A DNA stretch of 54,828 nt from an uncultured Hyphomicrobiaceae bacterium. GTDB lineage: Bacteria > Pseudomonadota > Alphaproteobacteria > Rhizobiales > Hyphomicrobiaceae. The position numbers and the translations under genes are program-made. Positions 31,583 through 40,309 of the stretch are shown piece after piece (the first letter of the stretch is position 1; each line of letters opens with the position of its first letter). The stretch covers positions 1-54,828 of the forward strand of contig CALMPK010000383.1 in assembly GCA_937873575.1 (NCBI GenBank). Reading direction: 5' to 3'. Below the pieces are notes generated by a model. The model was not told the origin of the DNA. It searched no databases and saw nothing but the letters and a program-made list of their open reading frames with translations.

Positions 31583-32741
31583 GCCTGATTCCTCCCCGGT
31601 AAATCTCGCGGTAGCCGTAGTGCTCAACCAATTCATTCGGCACGAGGCATTCGGGATGCCCGGGCGGTGCCGCCAGAATCCACCACGGCCAAACGCCGTT
31701 CGGCTTGGCGGCCTTGATGGCGCGATCCCAGCGCTCGACGTCGTAGCCGCGCAGGATGTCCTCCTTGCCGCGCCACCAGCCCCATACGCGGCCGTCGACT
31801 GGCTCTGGATCGCAACCCTCGGGCGCTGCGGTTCCGCCGGCGTAATCCTCGAACCGCCGCTCAGCGAGCCAGCCCTGCGCCCATTTGACGAACCGCGGCT
31901 CGATCGCTTTGGCCGTCACCTCGGCGGCGTAGCGCTCGGCCCCCATGATCGCGTCCTCGGCTGCTTCCGGGCTCAGCGCCATGAACCGGCGCTCGGCGGC
32001 GGCCTTGCCCTTGCGCAGCGGATAGGCTTGCCAGAACCGCCGCCACTGGTCGGCCGACGCCTTCGGGATCGGCTTCGCCCGCTTGGACACAGACGCGCCA
32101 TTCGGCTGAGCCGAATGCGCATATGTTTCTTCACTTAGAGTCTGAAGCTCTGAAGGTACGCGCGCGTGTACGGGGGTGTCTGTGGTGTCTGCTGTGGTGG
32201 TGGCTGTGGTCGTCGCCTCGTTGATTTCACTTGTGTTTCTGGAAAGATCGACGGTGATCTCAGGCCCGATCTCACCCTTGAGATCACCCCTGAGATCGGC
32301 TCTGACTTCGACCCCGATGTCGGGGGTGATCTCATCTGCAACTCTGGCTTTGCGCTTCTTTTCCTCGCGCATCAGAGCGGCCTTTTTCTTGGTGCAGAAC
32401 TTCGCGATTTCGGCGGTCATGCGCTCGTTGGCGATACGGCCATCGGCGTGCTTCATCTTGCGCTTTGCCACCAGCTTGGCGACCAGCGTGCGGCAAGTCC
32501 GGATGTCCCATCCGGTCAGCAAAACCATCTGCCGCATCTCGGCCTCGCCGAAGTGGCCGGCGAGCTTCCATTGCAGCGACAGAGCTGCCAGAAAGCCGCC
32601 GATCTCGTCCGGCTTCATGCCGCTGCCGCGGCACGAACTCCAAAAATCCTCCCACCAGAACGGAAAGTAGGGTGGGGCCTCATCGATGAACGTGAACTCG
32701 TCCTCGATCGGCGGGCCGCCGTTGTGGCGCGGGTCAGTCAT
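31575..32741 (-). CDS. Replisome organiser (DUF1376-type) replication protein
   Basis: 388 residues. The N-terminal ~110 fit DUF1376: PYFPFWWEDFWSS, EIGGFLAALSLQWKLAG, WDIRTCRTLVAKLVA, a winged helix that binds the origin. A Thr-rich linker (TTTATTTADTT) leads to a C-terminal domain with FWQAYPLRKGKAAAERRF and WAQGWLAERRFEDY, seen in phage replication proteins. It probably brings the adjacent DnaB helicase to the origin. Overlaps dnaB by 8 bp. Confidence 0.8.
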   Translation of the reverse strand: MTDPRHNGGPPIEDEFTFIDEAPPYFPFWWEDFWSSCRGSGMKPDEIGGFLAALSLQWKLAGHFGEAEMRQMVLLTGWDIRTCRTLVAKLVAKRKMKHADGRIANERMTAEIAKFCTKKKAALMREEKKRKARVADEITPDIGVEVRADLRGDLKGEIGPEITVDLSRNTSEINEATTTATTTADTTDTPVHARVPSELQTLSEETYAHSAQPNGASVSKRAKPIPKASADQWRRFWQAYPLRKGKAAAERRFMALSPEAAEDAIMGAERYAAEVTAKAIEPRFVKWAQGWLAERRFEDYAGGTAAPEGCDPEPVDGRVWGWWRGKEDILRGYDVERWDRAIKAAKPNGVWPWWILAAPPGHPECLVPNELVEHYGYREIYRGGIRHV

Positions 32742-34203
32742 GGCGCGCCACCGTCATGTCCTGGCGCGCGAGGTTTGAGAACCGCGTCCTCTTGCCGTCG
32801 AAGGCAACCTCGACCAAAGCCGTCGGGCCGGTTCGGTTCTTGGCTAGGATCACCTCGGCCTTGCCTGAAACGGCGGCCATCTTGGTTTCCCAATCGGAGA
32901 ACTTGGCGAAATCCGTCTCTGGCGGCTTGGACTGGTCGAGGTAGTATTCCTCGCGGTACAGAAACATCACCGCATCTGCGTCCTGCTCGATGGAGCCCGA
33001 TTCGCGCAGGTCAGAAAGCTGCGGCCGCTTGTTCTCGCGCGTCTCGACCCCGCGCGAGAGTTGCGACAGCGCTAGGATCGGCAAATGCAACTCCTTCGCC
33101 AGCGCCTTCAAGCCGGTGGTGATCTCGGTGATCTCGTTGACGCGGTTGTCGCCGCGCCGAAGGCCTGAGCCGGCCATGAGTTGGAGATAGTCGACGACGA
33201 TCAGCCGCGTGCCGTGGCGGCGCTTCTGGCGGCGTGCGCGGGCCGCTAACTGGCCGATGGTGATGCCGCCGCGGTGGTCGATCATCAGCGGCGCGTGGCG
33301 AATACGATCCCTTGCCTCCATAACGCGAACGAATTCGTGCTCATTGACGTCGCCGCGGCGCAGCCGGTCTCCGGCGATGTCGGTTTCAGCCGACAGGATG
33401 CGCTCGGTGATCTGGTCGCGCGGCATCTCGAGGCTATAGAAGTCGACCGGCACGCCGTTCCTGGCGGCGTGCCACGCGATGCCGACCACGAACGCCGTCT
33501 TGCCCATGCCTGGACGGCCGGCACCGATGTAGAGCCCGCCGTCACTCATGCCGCCGAGTTTGCGGTCGAGATCGACGAGGCCGGTCGACAAGCCGGCCAT
33601 CTGCCCGCCGCGCTGCATGCTGGCTTCGATACGGGCGATCGTCTCATCGAGCGCGGTCGAAAGCGGCACAGCGTCATCGCCAGCCCCGCGCCGCTCGGCG
33701 AGCGCGGTCAGTTCGCGCTCGGCTGCCTCGATCTGCGATTCTGGCGTCATGTCGACGCGGCTGTCCTGGGCCGCCGCAACGATGTCCTCGCCGATCAGGA
33801 TCAGCGCACGCCGAACCGCGAGATCGTGCACTGTGCGGGCATAGTCAGCCGCGTTGGAGGTGGTGGTGGCATTGACTGCGAGGCGGCCGAGGTAGTGCGC
33901 CACGGTCATGTCGCGCGCCAGCGGCGCCGAGTGCTCGAAGTAGGTCTTGATCGTCACCGGCGAGCAGAGCTTGCCGGCTTGGATCATCGCTGTCGCATTG
34001 GAAAATATCTCGCCATGCAAGGGATCGAAGAAATCGGCCGGAACGACCAGATCGCCAATGCGATCAAGCACGGCGTTGTTGAGCAGCAGCGCGCCGAGCA
34101 GAGCTTGCTCGGCCTCGATGTTGTGCGGCAACTCGCGCGCGGTCGGTGTCGCGCTTGGCTCCGGCTTCGGCTCATGCCCCGGCGTCGCTTTGAGCATCAT
34201 CAT
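32734..34203 (-). CDS. dnaB: Replicative DNA helicase
   Basis: 489 residues. N-terminal domain (HNIEAEQALLGALLLN), linker, and RecA-like ATPase with Walker A GRPGMGKT (229-236), FYSLEM, Walker B VVDYLQLM (336-343), the SQLSRGVE loop and the arginine region SGSIEQDADAV. Hexameric 5'-3' helicase at the replication fork. Full length for the family. ATG at 34203 with AGGGG upstream, inside the end of the upstream gene. Confidence 0.95.
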   Translation of the reverse strand: MMMLKATPGHEPKPEPSATPTARELPHNIEAEQALLGALLLNNAVLDRIGDLVVPADFFDPLHGEIFSNATAMIQAGKLCSPVTIKTYFEHSAPLARDMTVAHYLGRLAVNATTTSNAADYARTVHDLAVRRALILIGEDIVAAAQDSRVDMTPESQIEAAERELTALAERRGAGDDAVPLSTALDETIARIEASMQRGGQMAGLSTGLVDLDRKLGGMSDGGLYIGAGRPGMGKTAFVVGIAWHAARNGVPVDFYSLEMPRDQITERILSAETDIAGDRLRRGDVNEHEFVRVMEARDRIRHAPLMIDHRGGITIGQLAARARRQKRRHGTRLIVVDYLQLMAGSGLRRGDNRVNEITEITTGLKALAKELHLPILALSQLSRGVETRENKRPQLSDLRESGSIEQDADAVMFLYREEYYLDQSKPPETDFAKFSDWETKMAAVSGKAEVILAKNRTGPTALVEVAFDGKRTRFSNLARQDMTVARHD

Positions 34204-34366
34204 CACGGTCGTCCCCTGGCTCGTTCGTCGTCGCGACGCGGCTTGACAGGTCCGAGATGATGCGGGCGAGGATGTCTCCGATGTGCTCGAAGCCTTGAGT
34301 TTCACCCTGTGTTTCCACAGGGTTTCCACAGGGCTTGCACACGGCGCTGATTCGCGTTAGAGACAT
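34172..34366 (-). CDS. Small protein with CKPCG motif
   Basis: 64 residues, ATG at 34366 after GAGG. A CKPCGNPVETQGETQ segment, then an amphipathic helix (HIGDILARIISDLSSRV) and a very acidic tail. CxxC could hold metal. Its DNA also carries the repeat pair at 34311-34330. Unknown function. Confidence 0.5.
   Translation of the reverse strand: MSLTRISAVCKPCGNPVETQGETQGFEHIGDILARIISDLSSRVATTNEPGDDRDDDAQSDAGA
34304..34330. promoter_or_regulatory. Two DnaA-box-like direct repeats within a hairpin
   Basis: GTTTCCACA occurs at 34311-34319 and 34322-34330 (7 of 9 to the DnaA box TTATCCACA), in an exact 11-bp direct repeat. ACCCTGTG/CACAGGGT (34304-34323) forms a perfect 8-bp hairpin over the first. 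It lies just upstream of dnaB and the replisome organiser; candidate origin or initiator site. Confidence 0.4.
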
Positions 34367-34384
34367 AGACACCTCAGCAACACG

Positions 34385-34496
34385 GGAGGGCGCCAACCCT
34401 CTCGAACCTGATTTCTCGATCGGTCCAAAAACCTCAACGCTCCACACGAGCGTCAAACCATTCACCGAACCCCCGAGGCTGACCCCTCGGGGGTTC
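34385..34496. terminator. Gap with three successive stem-loops, last one terminator-like
   Basis: GAGGG/CCCTC (near 34386-34401), ACGCTC/GAGCGT (34438-34454) and GAACCCCCGAGG/CCTCGGGGGTTC (34467-34496, perfect 12 bp). It lies in the 188-bp gap between leftward genes 34555-35154 and 34172-34366. No long U-run, so termination would be partial. Confidence 0.5.
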
Positions 34497-34554
34497 CTGC
34501 GTTTCGTGGCAACCAACACAACACGATCCGCCGCCCAAAGGCGCACATCGACAG

Positions 34555-35154
34555 CTACGCGGCAATGGAAACTGTACTATTTTCCACGGAAACCTTTGTC
34601 ACATTCGCGGCGGCGATGATCCAGACGGCTTCACGCACTCGGCGCGGATGGCGCGTCACGCGGGTCGATCGCGAAACCCCAGCCACGCACTTGAGCGCGG
34701 CGCGAAAAAAATTCTCCGGGCACTCGACGCCGGTCTCGTTGCAGAACGCGCGGTAGGCGTCGGCCAGTTGCTCGTGGCTATAAACCACGTCGCGGTCCCC
34801 ACGAACGTGCTCGGCGAACATCCCTGCGGCGACAGTCGGCGGCATTTTGCGCGCTACGGCAACAGCCTTGTCGAACTCGACACGGGTGCGATAGGCGGGC
34901 AGCGTGATGCCGAGCTCGGCGGCGCGCGCCTCGGCCTTGAGCCGCCACGCAGGCACCCCGTGCGCGTCATCCGGCCAGGCAGACGGCGTGCCGCCATCGA
35001 GCAACTCGAGATCAATCCAACTGCCGGGCGTGGACGGCGCCTCCGCGTCCACGCCCGGCCGCCCGCTCGGCTGCCCCCGGCCGCCGATGAGCGCGCCGGA
35101 CCGGGTACGCTTTGGGGCGCACACGCGGTCCGGCGATTCCTTGTGCAACGGCAT
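34555..35154 (-). CDS. Hypothetical protein
   Basis: 199 residues from ATG 35154 (AGG upstream; a longer start would overlap the HNH gene). A Pro/Gly-rich N-terminus, a middle with PAWRLKAEARAAELGITLPA, and a C-terminal helical region (YSHEQLADAYRAFCNETGVE; FFRAALKCVAGV) that may be a wHTH. Gap to the HNH gene is short. Unknown. Confidence 0.55.
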   Translation of the reverse strand: MPLHKESPDRVCAPKRTRSGALIGGRGQPSGRPGVDAEAPSTPGSWIDLELLDGGTPSAWPDDAHGVPAWRLKAEARAAELGITLPAYRTRVEFDKAVAVARKMPPTVAAGMFAEHVRGDRDVVYSHEQLADAYRAFCNETGVECPENFFRAALKCVAGVSRSTRVTRHPRRVREAVWIIAAANVTKVSVENSTVSIAA

Positions 35155-35224
35155 GATGCCTCGCGCTACGCCGCGAACTGCGGCGGTTTTTAAGTCCGGT
35201 GCGGCGGCGGCATAGTTCAATCCA

Positions 35225-35629
35225 CTATCCAGTGACACTGTCGCCCGTTTTGCATCGAACAGGATAACCTGGGCGTAGTATCCCAGATTCACGTTGGCGC
35301 ACTGTTGATCTGCGATGGCAGTTAGCGCACCTCACGACACACTTGCGAAGCTCCAGCTTCACTCGTTCGAGCGTGTACTTCCCACGTTTGGCATCCGCCA
35401 TACTGAACAATTTTGCCTTTGGGTCTACGTGGTCGAATTCAAGAACGACGGGATCGCTTTCCCCGCAGTCCACGCAGTGGTGGACACGCAAATGGGCGGC
35501 TAGAAGATCTTTCGCTTTGGCGGCAGCGACCGCCTTTGTAGCTAAACTCCTCAATCGCTCGGATTCAGCTACCCGCTTATACCGCTCGCGCTGCCATTTC
35601 CTCTGAGCATCCTTATCCTTATAAGGCAT
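35225..35629 (-). CDS. HNH endonuclease with Cys4-type zinc site
   Basis: 134 residues. A basic helical N-terminus (KDKDAQRKWQRERYKRV), then CVDCGESDPVVLEFDHVDP, and VVRCANCHRRST: two CxxC pairs hold zinc and the DH...H residues form the HNH site. It may be a homing, packaging or host-DNA nuclease. First gene after the repressor in the leftward block. Confidence 0.8.
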   Translation of the reverse strand: MPYKDKDAQRKWQRERYKRVAESERLRSLATKAVAAAKAKDLLAAHLRVHHCVDCGESDPVVLEFDHVDPKAKLFSMADAKRGKYTLERVKLELRKCVVRCANCHRRSTVRQRESGILRPGYPVRCKTGDSVTG

Positions 35630-35954
35630 ACATCACGTCCGCGTTTGACTGTTGGACTCTCGGCAGCGTGAGAGGGACGGGAATCAGCGTGTTTCGGGTG
35701 GCCACCCTCACCGCCTGTTGCAGAGTATCCCGCACGTACACGCTGCGCCCTGGTCTGCTACCGGGCGGCGCTTCGGCTTGGGCCTACACCCCATCCCTCG
35801 CACGCTACCGAGACGCTTGATCGTTACATCGTTACGGGTTGAACGGCGGGTTCCTGCGGGTTGGCTCGATCCTTCGCCGCATCCGACCTTGTGGGTTGAT
35901 GGGAAAAAAGCGAATCCCCCCCGCCGCTCACCAGTAACGACTTCGACGCAAACG
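35630..35954. promoter_or_regulatory. 325-bp gap upstream of the HNH gene
   Basis: No convincing gene seen. ATCGTTAC is tandemly repeated at 35820-35827 and 35828-35835. The region probably holds the promoter for the leftward replication block, but no clear -35/-10 pair was identified. Confidence 0.35.
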
Positions 35955-36245
35955 CTACTCCGCCGCTTCCAGCGGCGACTTAAAATTTCCAGCGGGCGGC
36001 CTCCTCGCCGCCCGAATTCCGGCCAACAGCCGAACCGTAACCGATTCGCCGTCCGCCGTCTTGATCCTCCGCCTCTTGGCCGCAGCCTCGACCGCTTCCC
36101 AATAGGCATCGCTGATCGACGCGCGCTGCTCCATCTTGCGCGCCGAATTGAGTTTGACGCCGATGTCGGCGGCGAACGTGCGGATGCTCGGCTTCGGCCA
36201 GAGCCGGATGATGTCGGCGTGCGTGAGACTTCGGCGTCGCGCCAT
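35955..36245 (-). CDS. Cro/CI-like phage repressor
   Basis: 96 residues. N-terminal DNA-binding domain with LTHADIIRLWPKPSIRTFAA and VKLNSARKMEQRASISDAYW, where AADIGVKLNSARKMEQR forms the HTH; then a helix EAVEAAAKRRRI and a short tail. No cleavage or oligomerisation domain, so Cro-like in size. It faces a divergent operon and has an operator on its own promoter. Confidence 0.7.
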   Translation of the reverse strand: MARRRSLTHADIIRLWPKPSIRTFAADIGVKLNSARKMEQRASISDAYWEAVEAAAKRRRIKTADGESVTVRLLAGIRAARRPPAGNFKSPLEAAE

Positions 36246-36269
36246 CGGTCCTGAGTGCCTTCTTTCGTT

Positions 36270-36310
36270 CGATCTGTGCTGATGGTACAGATCGTCCTAA
36301 ACCGCGTCAA
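36270..36310 (-). promoter_or_regulatory. Repressor promoter with operator over the -10 box
   Basis: Leftward -35 TTGACG (complement of 36305-36310), 17-bp spacer, -10 TACCAT (36282-36287). The palindrome CGATCTGT (36270-36277) / ACAGATCG (36287-36294) straddles the -10. This geometry suggests direct autorepression. Confidence 0.65.
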
Positions 36311-36381
36311 GCCCGGTGCGGCGCGCGCGTGGTGCCAAAGACACAAATCAGCCGATCGATTCAAAGGTGTGAAAAAAGCGT

Positions 36382-36418
36382 TTGACCATTCCCGCGAGAT
36401 GTAAGACATTGTGTCTTA
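36382..36418 (+). promoter_or_regulatory. Rightward promoter candidate with palindromic operator
   Basis: -35 TTGACC (36382-36387), 17 bp, weak -10 GACATT (36405-36410). The palindrome TAAGACA-TTG-TGTCTTA (36402-36418) covers the -10. Arms differ from the CGATCTGT operator, so a second regulator may be involved. Confidence 0.5.
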
Positions 36419-36526
36419 GCACGAGGGCAGCGGGAACGCCCGAGTGAGCGACGGCGGCGGAGTGCAGAGGGAGCGGACGTGGCGCGCTCCGCCGCTGGCG
36501 CGGATCAGGATCACCGGGAGATAATC

Positions 36527-36655
36527 ATGGACGAGACGCGGCCGCCGACATCGCTCGGCGATGAAACCGATGCGGTTAGCAAGATCACCGATGCTGTCGC
36601 CAATCTGAGCGCGACCGAAGCCGAGCGCTTGTCGCTGAATTCAGCGACGAACTAA
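36527..36655 (+). CDS. 42-residue acidic hypothetical protein
   Basis: ATG at 36527 after GGGAG. Acidic and helical (DETDAVSKITDAVANLSATE). First gene of the rightward recombination operon. Unknown. Confidence 0.45.
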   Translation: MDETRPPTSLGDETDAVSKITDAVANLSATEAERLSLNSATN

Positions 36656-36715
36656 CCGTCTCACGAGTGTTTTTGTCTCAAGCGTCAGGAGGTGAACCAC
36701 AGGAGGAATCAAACC

Positions 36716-36811
36716 ATGGACGAGATGACACGGCGAGCGCTCGCGGCTGCGATGCTCGGATCAGTTCTGACGACCGGCTTTATCGCGGTCGTGTTTTTGG
36801 CGACGATGTGA
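36716..36811 (+). CDS. 31-residue membrane miniprotein
   Basis: ATG at 36716 after AGGAGG. A basic start (DEMTRRALAAAM) then a hydrophobic helix (GSVLTTGFIAVVFLATM). Its TGA overlaps the next ATG (TGATG), so translation is coupled. Confidence 0.5.
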   Translation: MDEMTRRALAAAMLGSVLTTGFIAVVFLATM

Positions 36812-37011
36812 TGAATGGGGATGGCTTGAAAATCCCAATTTGGCTTTTTGTCTGGCTCTATGTTTGCGGTTCGATCGCCGTGATCGAGGCGACTATGGCG
36901 CAGGACAAGAAACACGCGCGCGAGAAAATGACGGCGAGCCAGATCGCCGTTCTGGGTGCGGCATGGCCGATTGCTGTTTCTCTCGCGGTTGCGCACAGTT
37001 TCATGAGATAG
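36811..37011 (+). CDS. Two-pass membrane protein
   Basis: 66 residues: membrane segments at ~8-28 (IPIWLFVWLYVCGSIAVIEA) and ~47-63, with a basic loop (KKHAREK) between. Coupled to the upstream miniprotein. Role unknown; small membrane proteins in early operons often affect superinfection. Confidence 0.6.
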   Translation: MNGDGLKIPIWLFVWLYVCGSIAVIEATMAQDKKHAREKMTASQIAVLGAAWPIAVSLAVAHSFMR

Positions 37012-37022
37012 GAGGCATCACT

Positions 37023-38201
37023 TTGGATAACGGGCAAACCGCCGCTTCTGACCCGGCAACGGTCGAAGCAGGCACCGACACCGCCACCACGGCGGCCGCA
37101 CCCTCACGCATGGCGGAGGGCATCTATTTCGGGCTCGACGAGGACACCTATCACGCCGACATGGCGCTCGGCTCCGGCTCGATCCGGGCGTTAGCCAAGT
37201 GCCCGGCGTACTATTGGGCGGCGAGTTGGATGAACCCGCTGCGCGAAGCTGCCGCCGAAACCCCGGCGCTGCTCTACGGCCGCGCGTTGCACTGCCTCGT
37301 GCTCGAGGGGCCCGACGCTTTCCGCTCGCGCTACGCCGTGACGCCACGGCCCGCCGACTATCCCGGCGCGCTGGTCACCGCCGACGACATCAAGAATGTG
37401 CTGCGCAAGCTGCCGAAAGAAGACCTCAAAGCCTGGGGCGTGAAGCTTTCCGCTGCCAAGCCGGAACTGCTCGGCTGGATCCGCGAGATCGACCCTGGCG
37501 CAATCATTTTCGACGACGTGCTGGCGGCGTTTCGCGAGGAGTGTTCGACAAAGAAGATCTCCGCGCTTGATGCGCGCACCTACGGCGAGATCGTCCAGGC
37601 GGCCGAGTACATCACGGGTGATCCGCGCGTGGCGGCGGCGTTTCGCGGCGGGCGGCCCGAGGTGTCCCTGTTCTGGGAGCAGGACGGCGTGCCGATGAAG
37701 GCGCGGCTCGATTACGTCCGGCTCGGCAAGGAGAACGGCCAGCCGGTGGCGCTCGTCACCGATTTGAAATCATTCGCCAACGTCATGGACGCGCCGCCCG
37801 AGCGCGCCGTCATCAATGCGATCTCGAGAACCCGTCTTGACGTCCAGGCGGCGGCCTACTTCGAGGGCATCAAGCGCATTCCGGAGATGGTCGTAGCCGG
37901 CAAGGTGTACGGAACCGACGGCATCAATACGGATTGGCTGACGGTGTTTGGTTCGATCCCGGTAGAGAATTGGCGATTCTACTGGTGCTTCTACGAGAAG
38001 GGTTTTCCGGTCTCGATGCTGCGCTCGACCCGCTACAACTCGGCGCTGCTGGCGGCGGCGCGGATGGAGATGGAGCGCGCCTTGCAAGCCTACCGCGACA
38101 ACATGGAGGCGTTCGGCACAAACTGGCGTTTCGTCGATCCCGTCCCCGACATCGAGGTGATGCTCGACGATCTGCCGAAGTGGTTGCAGGCGACGACGTA
38201 G
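37023..38201 (+). CDS. RecE-like PDDEXK exonuclease (DUF3799 type)
   Basis: 392 residues from a TTG at 37023 with GGAGG 7 nt upstream. An N-terminal Thr/Ala tail precedes EGIYFGLDEDTYHAD, then LYGRALHCLVLEG, VPMKARLDYVRLG, VTDLKSFANV and DVQAAAYFEGIKRI, the order seen in the phage exonuclease VIII/PDDEXK family (D-x-V...D-x-K in the core). It resects double-stranded ends for single-strand annealing with the protein encoded next. Confidence 0.8.
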   Translation: MDNGQTAASDPATVEAGTDTATTAAAPSRMAEGIYFGLDEDTYHADMALGSGSIRALAKCPAYYWAASWMNPLREAAAETPALLYGRALHCLVLEGPDAFRSRYAVTPRPADYPGALVTADDIKNVLRKLPKEDLKAWGVKLSAAKPELLGWIREIDPGAIIFDDVLAAFREECSTKKISALDARTYGEIVQAAEYITGDPRVAAAFRGGRPEVSLFWEQDGVPMKARLDYVRLGKENGQPVALVTDLKSFANVMDAPPERAVINAISRTRLDVQAAAYFEGIKRIPEMVVAGKVYGTDGINTDWLTVFGSIPVENWRFYWCFYEKGFPVSMLRSTRYNSALLAAARMEMERALQAYRDNMEAFGTNWRFVDPVPDIEVMLDDLPKWLQATT

Positions 38202-38212
38202 GAGCGGAACCC

Positions 38213-39196
38213 ATGTCTCAGGAACTCGAAATCATCGAGGAACGACCGCTGGTCGATGCCTCCGTCATTGAGGCCGTGACTCGTTCCGAGATCGACCAAT
38301 TGATCGGCACGGCGCGCAAGTATCCGCGCTCGATCAAGCAGGCGGCCGACCGCATGGTCAGCCTCGCCAGCATGGACGAAGAATCGGCGGCCGAGTGCAT
38401 CTATTCGCTGCCGCGCGCCAAGAAGCCGATCGAGGGTCCGTCGATCCGGTTCGCCGAGCTATGCTCGCAAAGTTTCGGCAACTGCCGCGTCGCATCGCGT
38501 GTGACGATGGTCGATCGGATCGAGAAGTTCGTAGAGGCCGAAGGATTTTTTCTTGACGCGGAAACCAACGTCGCCACGCTGGCGCGCGTGCGTCGGCGTA
38601 TTTCCGGCAAGGACGGCCGCGTTTACAACGACGACATGATCGTGATGACCAGCAACGCAGCGCAGTCGATCGCACGCCGCAATGCCATCCTGGCCGGCAT
38701 TCCGAAGGCGGTATGGCGCCGCGCCTATGCCGAAGCACGGATGGTCGTGATGGGCGACCACGCGACGCTTTCGACGCGCCGCGACGGCGCACTCAAGGCA
38801 TTCGGTCGGTTCGGGCTGACCGAATCACAGGTGCTCGATGTCATGGGTCTCAAGGGCGTCGATGACATCGATCTGGAGAGACTTGTGCCGCTGCGAGGGC
38901 TTTACGCCTCTCTGCTCAACAACGATGTCACGGTCGAGGAACTGCTGCGCGAGATCACGCCGGAGCGGGCACCACGGGTGACAGCAGCGACGGCGAAGCA
39001 CGCCGCGCCGGCGGTATTCGACGACGCCGATCTGCCGTCGGTCGACGCTGCGGCAGCACCAGCCGCGAAGGCTGAGGCAAAGCCTGACGAGCAACCCGAA
39101 GTCAAGCCGAAGCCGCGCGGCAAGAAGGCCGAGGCCGACGACAAGCCGACCGCCGCCTCGGCGCTGGTCTCGCGCATGCGCATCAGGAGGGTTTGA
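38213..39196 (+). CDS. Probable single-strand annealing recombination protein
   Basis: 327 residues. Starts ELEIIEERPLVDASVIEAVT, with GPSIRFAELCSQSFGNCRVA and DDMIVMTSNAAQSIARRNAI in the core and a Lys/Ala-rich tail. It resembles phage proteins that regularly follow a RecE-like exonuclease, so a RecT-like role is inferred from context and pattern. ATG at 38213 after GGAGC. Confidence 0.65.
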   Translation: MSQELEIIEERPLVDASVIEAVTRSEIDQLIGTARKYPRSIKQAADRMVSLASMDEESAAECIYSLPRAKKPIEGPSIRFAELCSQSFGNCRVASRVTMVDRIEKFVEAEGFFLDAETNVATLARVRRRISGKDGRVYNDDMIVMTSNAAQSIARRNAILAGIPKAVWRRAYAEARMVVMGDHATLSTRRDGALKAFGRFGLTESQVLDVMGLKGVDDIDLERLVPLRGLYASLLNNDVTVEELLREITPERAPRVTAATAKHAAPAVFDDADLPSVDAAAAPAAKAEAKPDEQPEVKPKPRGKKAEADDKPTAASALVSRMRIRRV

Positions 39197-39200
39197 TCTA

Positions 39201-39533
39201 ATGAGTGACCGCCCATCCTTCGCCGCGCAGGCTTCGGCAGTCACCGATCTCGTCAACCACGCCGCGCGCAACCAGACGCTTGGCGAGCCAGCCCTGTCGT
39301 GGGCCCGGCAAGCTGCGGTGACGCTTGGCGCACTGGCCGAGTTCGAACAGCCGATCCGAGAATTCTACCGATTGAGCAAGCGACACCCGGCGCTTGCCGA
39401 GCTTCTGACCGCGTTGCCGGGAGCAAGGATAGCCGACGTCAGGGAGATGGACGGCGGCAATCGTGAATGTGTGTTGGCTGGCAACGGTTTTCGAGAAGGT
39501 GAAGGCAAGGAAGACGAAGCCTGGTCTGGGTGA
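39201..39533 (+). CDS. Hypothetical helical protein
   Basis: 110 residues. ATG at 39201 after GGAGG. Helical with aromatic residues (LSWARQAAVTLGALAEFEQP). No family. The 100-bp gap that follows (39534-39632) shows nothing clear. Confidence 0.6.
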   Translation: MSDRPSFAAQASAVTDLVNHAARNQTLGEPALSWARQAAVTLGALAEFEQPIREFYRLSKRHPALAELLTALPGARIADVREMDGGNRECVLAGNGFREGEGKEDEAWSG

Positions 39534-39632
39534 CGCGCAGAAGTGGGCCCAGATGAGCCAAATCGAAGCCTTCTGGTGCGCCGAGAAATCGCCCTATGGG
39601 CACTTGGACTTGAAACACATCGTCGAGAGAAG

Positions 39633-40058
39633 ATGAGAGAAATGAGACAACCATTTGCCGAGGTCATGCTGCTGCACCGCGCCGCGCAGATCGCCGATGA
39701 GGCAATATCGAAGGCGATCGCCGAGCACGACACCATGGAGCGAACCCACCGGGTCACGCCGCGCCAAGCGGTTGTGTTGTGGGTCGTCTCGCAGTCGAAC
39801 AACCCGAGTCAGAACCATCTTGTCGAGAGAACCGGGATCGACCGTTCGACGGTGGCCGATATGGTGCGCCGTCTGGTCGAGCGCAAGATGATTGCGCGCA
39901 GCCGGTGCAAGACGGACGCGCGCCGCTACGAGTTGCGCCCGACGACGTTCGGGCAAGATGCCCTCGACTTGGCGATTAAAGCCGACGCCTCGTGCGGACA
40001 AAAGATCGACGCGCTGGTGGATGGCATCGATGGTCTGGCAATCAGGGATGAGGTGTGA
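39633..40058 (+). CDS. MarR-like winged-helix regulator
   Basis: 141 residues from ATG 39633 (a later ATG at 39642 is possible). wHTH core: RHVTPRQ-type opening (HRVTPRQAVVLWVVSQSNNP), ERTGIDRSTVADMVRRLVER, and a wing (SRCKTDARRYELRP). Likely a DNA-binding dimer controlling phage or host genes. Confidence 0.7.
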   Translation: MREMRQPFAEVMLLHRAAQIADEAISKAIAEHDTMERTHRVTPRQAVVLWVVSQSNNPSQNHLVERTGIDRSTVADMVRRLVERKMIARSRCKTDARRYELRPTTFGQDALDLAIKADASCGQKIDALVDGIDGLAIRDEV

Positions 40059-40309
40059 TGAGTGACGAGATCGACGACGGCGGCCCAGCATTTCCCTGCG
40101 ATGCTGCCATCAGCAACACTAGCCGCGTTACCGGCATGAGCCTTCGCGACTGGTTCGCCGGTCAGGCACTCGCGGGAATCTGCGCGACACTCGACCCTGA
40201 AGAAATCGCCGATCTTTCTGGCGGTTACCTCCACGGCATCAGGGAGTCGAAAGCGGCTTACTGCCTTGCCGACGCCATGCTACGCGCCCGCAGGAAAGGT
40301 GCCAGATGA
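40058..40309 (+). CDS. Small phage protein with GGPAFPC and MSLRDWFAGQAL motifs
   Basis: 83 residues. ATG at 40058 overlaps the MarR stop (TGATG). Pattern DDGGPAFPCD then GMSLRDWFAGQALAG is widespread in phages. Function unknown. Confidence 0.65.
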   Translation: MSDEIDDGGPAFPCDAAISNTSRVTGMSLRDWFAGQALAGICATLDPEEIADLSGGYLHGIRESKAAYCLADAMLRARRKGAR

